From Streptomyces sp. TLI_053 (GTDB lineage: Bacteria; Actinomycetota; Actinomycetes; Streptomycetales; Streptomycetaceae), in contig NZ_LT629775.1 in the NCBI RefSeq assembly GCF_900105395.1, positions 9,761,501 through 9,825,500 on the forward strand: a stretch of 64,000 nt of DNA, in the 5' to 3' direction. A program made the position numbers and the translations under genes. How positions within the stretch are numbered: position 1 is the stretch's first letter; the number at the start of each line of letters is the position of its first letter. The notes beneath the pieces were generated by a model, which saw nothing but the letters and a program-made list of their open reading frames with translations, had not been told where the DNA came from and made no database searches. Below, in pieces: positions 62,507 through 64,000 of the stretch.

Positions 62507-64000
62507 ATGTCCCGTATGGACCTCGTACATCCGCTCGACGGCCTGGACGCTCTCTCCTGGTCCTCCCACTCGCATGCGTACGGCAGTGCGGAGGACCTGC
62601 CCGACATGCTGCGCGCGCTCGCGGGTGCGGATGCGGGCGCGGCGCGGGAGGCGCTGTCGGAGTTGTACGGGAGCGTGCTGCACCAGGGGACGGTCTACGA
62701 CGCCAGCGCGGTGACGGTCCCGTTCCTGGCGGGCCTCGCGGCCGCCGGCCACCGTGCGGCGGACGTCCTGCGACTGCTCGGCGGCATGGCCGCGAGCGAG
62801 GACGAGCACGAGGTGGAGCCCGGCACGGTCCGCGCGGCCGTGGCCGCCCGGCTCCCGCTGCTCCTGCCCCTGCTGGCGGCAGCCGGGACGGACGTGCGAC
62901 GAGCCGCCGCGTGGAGTGTGTCGTGCACCCGCGCGCGCATCGCGTTGCCCGCTCTCCACGCGCGTTGGGAGGAGGAGCCCGAGGCCGCGGTCCGGGCGGA
63001 AGTCCTGTCCGCGATCGCCCGGATCGACCCCGCGGCCGGCGCCGCCCTCGCAGCCACCGCCCTGGACTGTTCGCGGCCCGCCGAGGTGCGCCTGGCCGCC
63101 GTCCTCGCCCACCTGGACGCGGGCGCACCGTGGACCGGGGCCCTGCACACCGCGATGCTGTCGCTGCTGCCCGCCGACCCGCTGCGCTCCGCGTTCGACA
63201 TCGACCGCACGGAACCGCTGGCCGCCGTCGTCGAGGCCCTGCTGGAGCGCAACCACCCGGCCGAACGCGAGGCGGCTCTCGCCCTGGTCGTGTCGGCGTT
63301 GCGCGACGGGCGGGCCGAGGTCCGGGAGGAGGGCATCCGGGCGGCCGACCGCGCGTGCATGATGTCCCGCAGCGCCCCGCTGCGCCTGGTGCCGGCCTTG
63401 CGTGCGGCGGGTGTCGACGAGGCGTCGGTGCTCGCCCTGTCGTCACTGCTGGGCCGCCTGGGCCCGGCCGCCGAACCGGCGGCGGACATCCTGATCCCCC
63501 TGGCCGGACGGGCCCCGGACGAGGACGACGACGTCGCGGACCGCGCCCTGGCCGCCCTGGTCCTCGTCGCACCCACCCTGGCGACGCCCTTCCTGGCCGC
63601 GGGCCTCGCGCGACGCCCCCGGGCCCTGGACGCGGCCGCCGGACTCCGCAGCCCGCACGACCCCTTCCCCTACGACCCCGGCCTGCTCACCGCGGTCCGC
63701 ACCCGGCTCTCCCGGCCCCGGGACCTCGGCGGCAACGAACCCTGGCAGCTGACGAACCTCCTGGCCGGCTGGGGGAGCGCGGCGACAGAGGCCCTGCCCG
63801 AGCTGTGCGCACTGCTCCCGCACGCGCCCGACCCGGCGGCCCCGGCCCTCGCCGCCGTCGCCCGCGACAGCACACCGGACCAGCGGGCCCGCGCCGCAGC
63901 GGCCCTGCGAGCGGCAGCCGGCACCGGCGCCCTGGCCGCCGCGAAAGCCCTGAACGACCTCACCGGCGACACCGCGCCCCTCCTGCACCTCCTCGGCCCC
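62507..64000 (+). CDS. HEAT-repeat-like protein, partial at window end
   Basis: The frame is open from ATG 62507 (or 62516) to the last base, at least 498 residues with no stop. It starts MSRMDLVHPLDGLDALSW, then LHQGTVYDASAVTVPFLAGL, a motif typical of actinomycete HEAT-repeat proteins, followed by repeated helix pairs (AAVAARLPLLLPLLAAAG, VRAEVLSAIARIDPAAG, VRLAAVLAHLDAGAPW). It is probably a scaffold. The large antisense frames here are shadows. Confidence 0.75.
   Translation, partial: MSRMDLVHPLDGLDALSWSSHSHAYGSAEDLPDMLRALAGADAGAAREALSELYGSVLHQGTVYDASAVTVPFLAGLAAAGHRAADVLRLLGGMAASEDEHEVEPGTVRAAVAARLPLLLPLLAAAGTDVRRAAAWSVSCTRARIALPALHARWEEEPEAAVRAEVLSAIARIDPAAGAALAATALDCSRPAEVRLAAVLAHLDAGAPWTGALHTAMLSLLPADPLRSAFDIDRTEPLAAVVEALLERNHPAEREAALALVVSALRDGRAEVREEGIRAADRACMMSRSAPLRLVPALRAAGVDEASVLALSSLLGRLGPAAEPAADILIPLAGRAPDEDDDVADRALAALVLVAPTLATPFLAAGLARRPRALDAAAGLRSPHDPFPYDPGLLTAVRTRLSRPRDLGGNEPWQLTNLLAGWGSAATEALPELCALLPHAPDPAAPALAAVARDSTPDQRARAAAALRAAAGTGALAAAKALNDLTGDTAPLLHLLGP

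Noticed and set aside
1..64000. tRNA, rRNA, riboswitches, replication or attachment sites
   Set aside because: I looked for T-loop-like GGTTCGAATCC patterns and other obvious signatures and found none that hold together; a covariance-model search was not possible here.

Overview
The window is very GC-rich actinomycete DNA, most likely from Streptomyces, Kitasatospora or a close relative. The signs are strong G/C bias at third codon positions, frequent GTG/TTG starts, helix-turn-helix regulators fused to TPR-like domains, a DUF574-type methyltransferase, a FxLD lanthipeptide locus and dense stop/start overlaps. It reads as an accessory region: insertion-sequence debris, orphan immunity-like genes, two or three biosynthetic loci and a CRISPR-Cas system, with no recognisable housekeeping core and no tRNA or rRNA genes.

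Layout. 0.2-7 kb: a secreted ribosome-inactivating protein, a 59-aa orphan protein, a frameshifted regulator, a membrane-anchored protein and a large unknown protein, also frameshifted. 7.15-8.02 kb: an intact IS5-family element with terminal repeats and a TTA target duplication. 8.7-17.5 kb: an ABC exporter, a lipoprotein and a compact class I lanthipeptide cluster (methyltransferase, FxLD precursor, dehydratase, cyclase). 18.5-28.7 kb: a complete type I-C CRISPR-Cas locus. cas3 points left; array 1, cas5-cas8c-cas7-cas4-cas1-cas2 and array 2 point right. cas1 carries an insertion of about 32 bp containing a near-perfect palindrome that breaks its frame. 28.7-33.8 kb: broken genes (protease, methyltransferase, transposases) mixed with hypothetical and TPR proteins.

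33.8-48.2 kb is a fifteen-gene leftward biosynthetic cluster that I cannot match to a known product. It joins a meta-cleavage lower-pathway module (hydratase, aldolase, acylating aldehyde dehydrogenase) to a KAS III, an ACP, a CoA-ester lyase and a MaoC protein. Downstream lie an Eis-like acetyltransferase, two APH-fold kinases, three oxidoreductases, a phosphodiester-glycosidase-like protein and a PIG-L deacetylase. The enzyme set suggests an acylated amino-sugar or cyclitol-like product; this is inference. A TPR-type regulator is divergent from it. 50.5-53.4 kb: regulator, Nudix and ASCH genes. 53.8-64 kb: SMI1/SUKH-type and other orphan immunity-like genes, IS remnants, a methyltransferase, a sigma factor with a partner gene, and an open-ended HEAT-like protein.

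Several genes (near 2,955, 4,886 and 51,605, possibly also 58,600) contain single-base frameshifts that restore well-conserved frames on either side. These could be sequencing errors rather than decay. The cas1 lesion is different: it adds sequence instead of shifting by one base.
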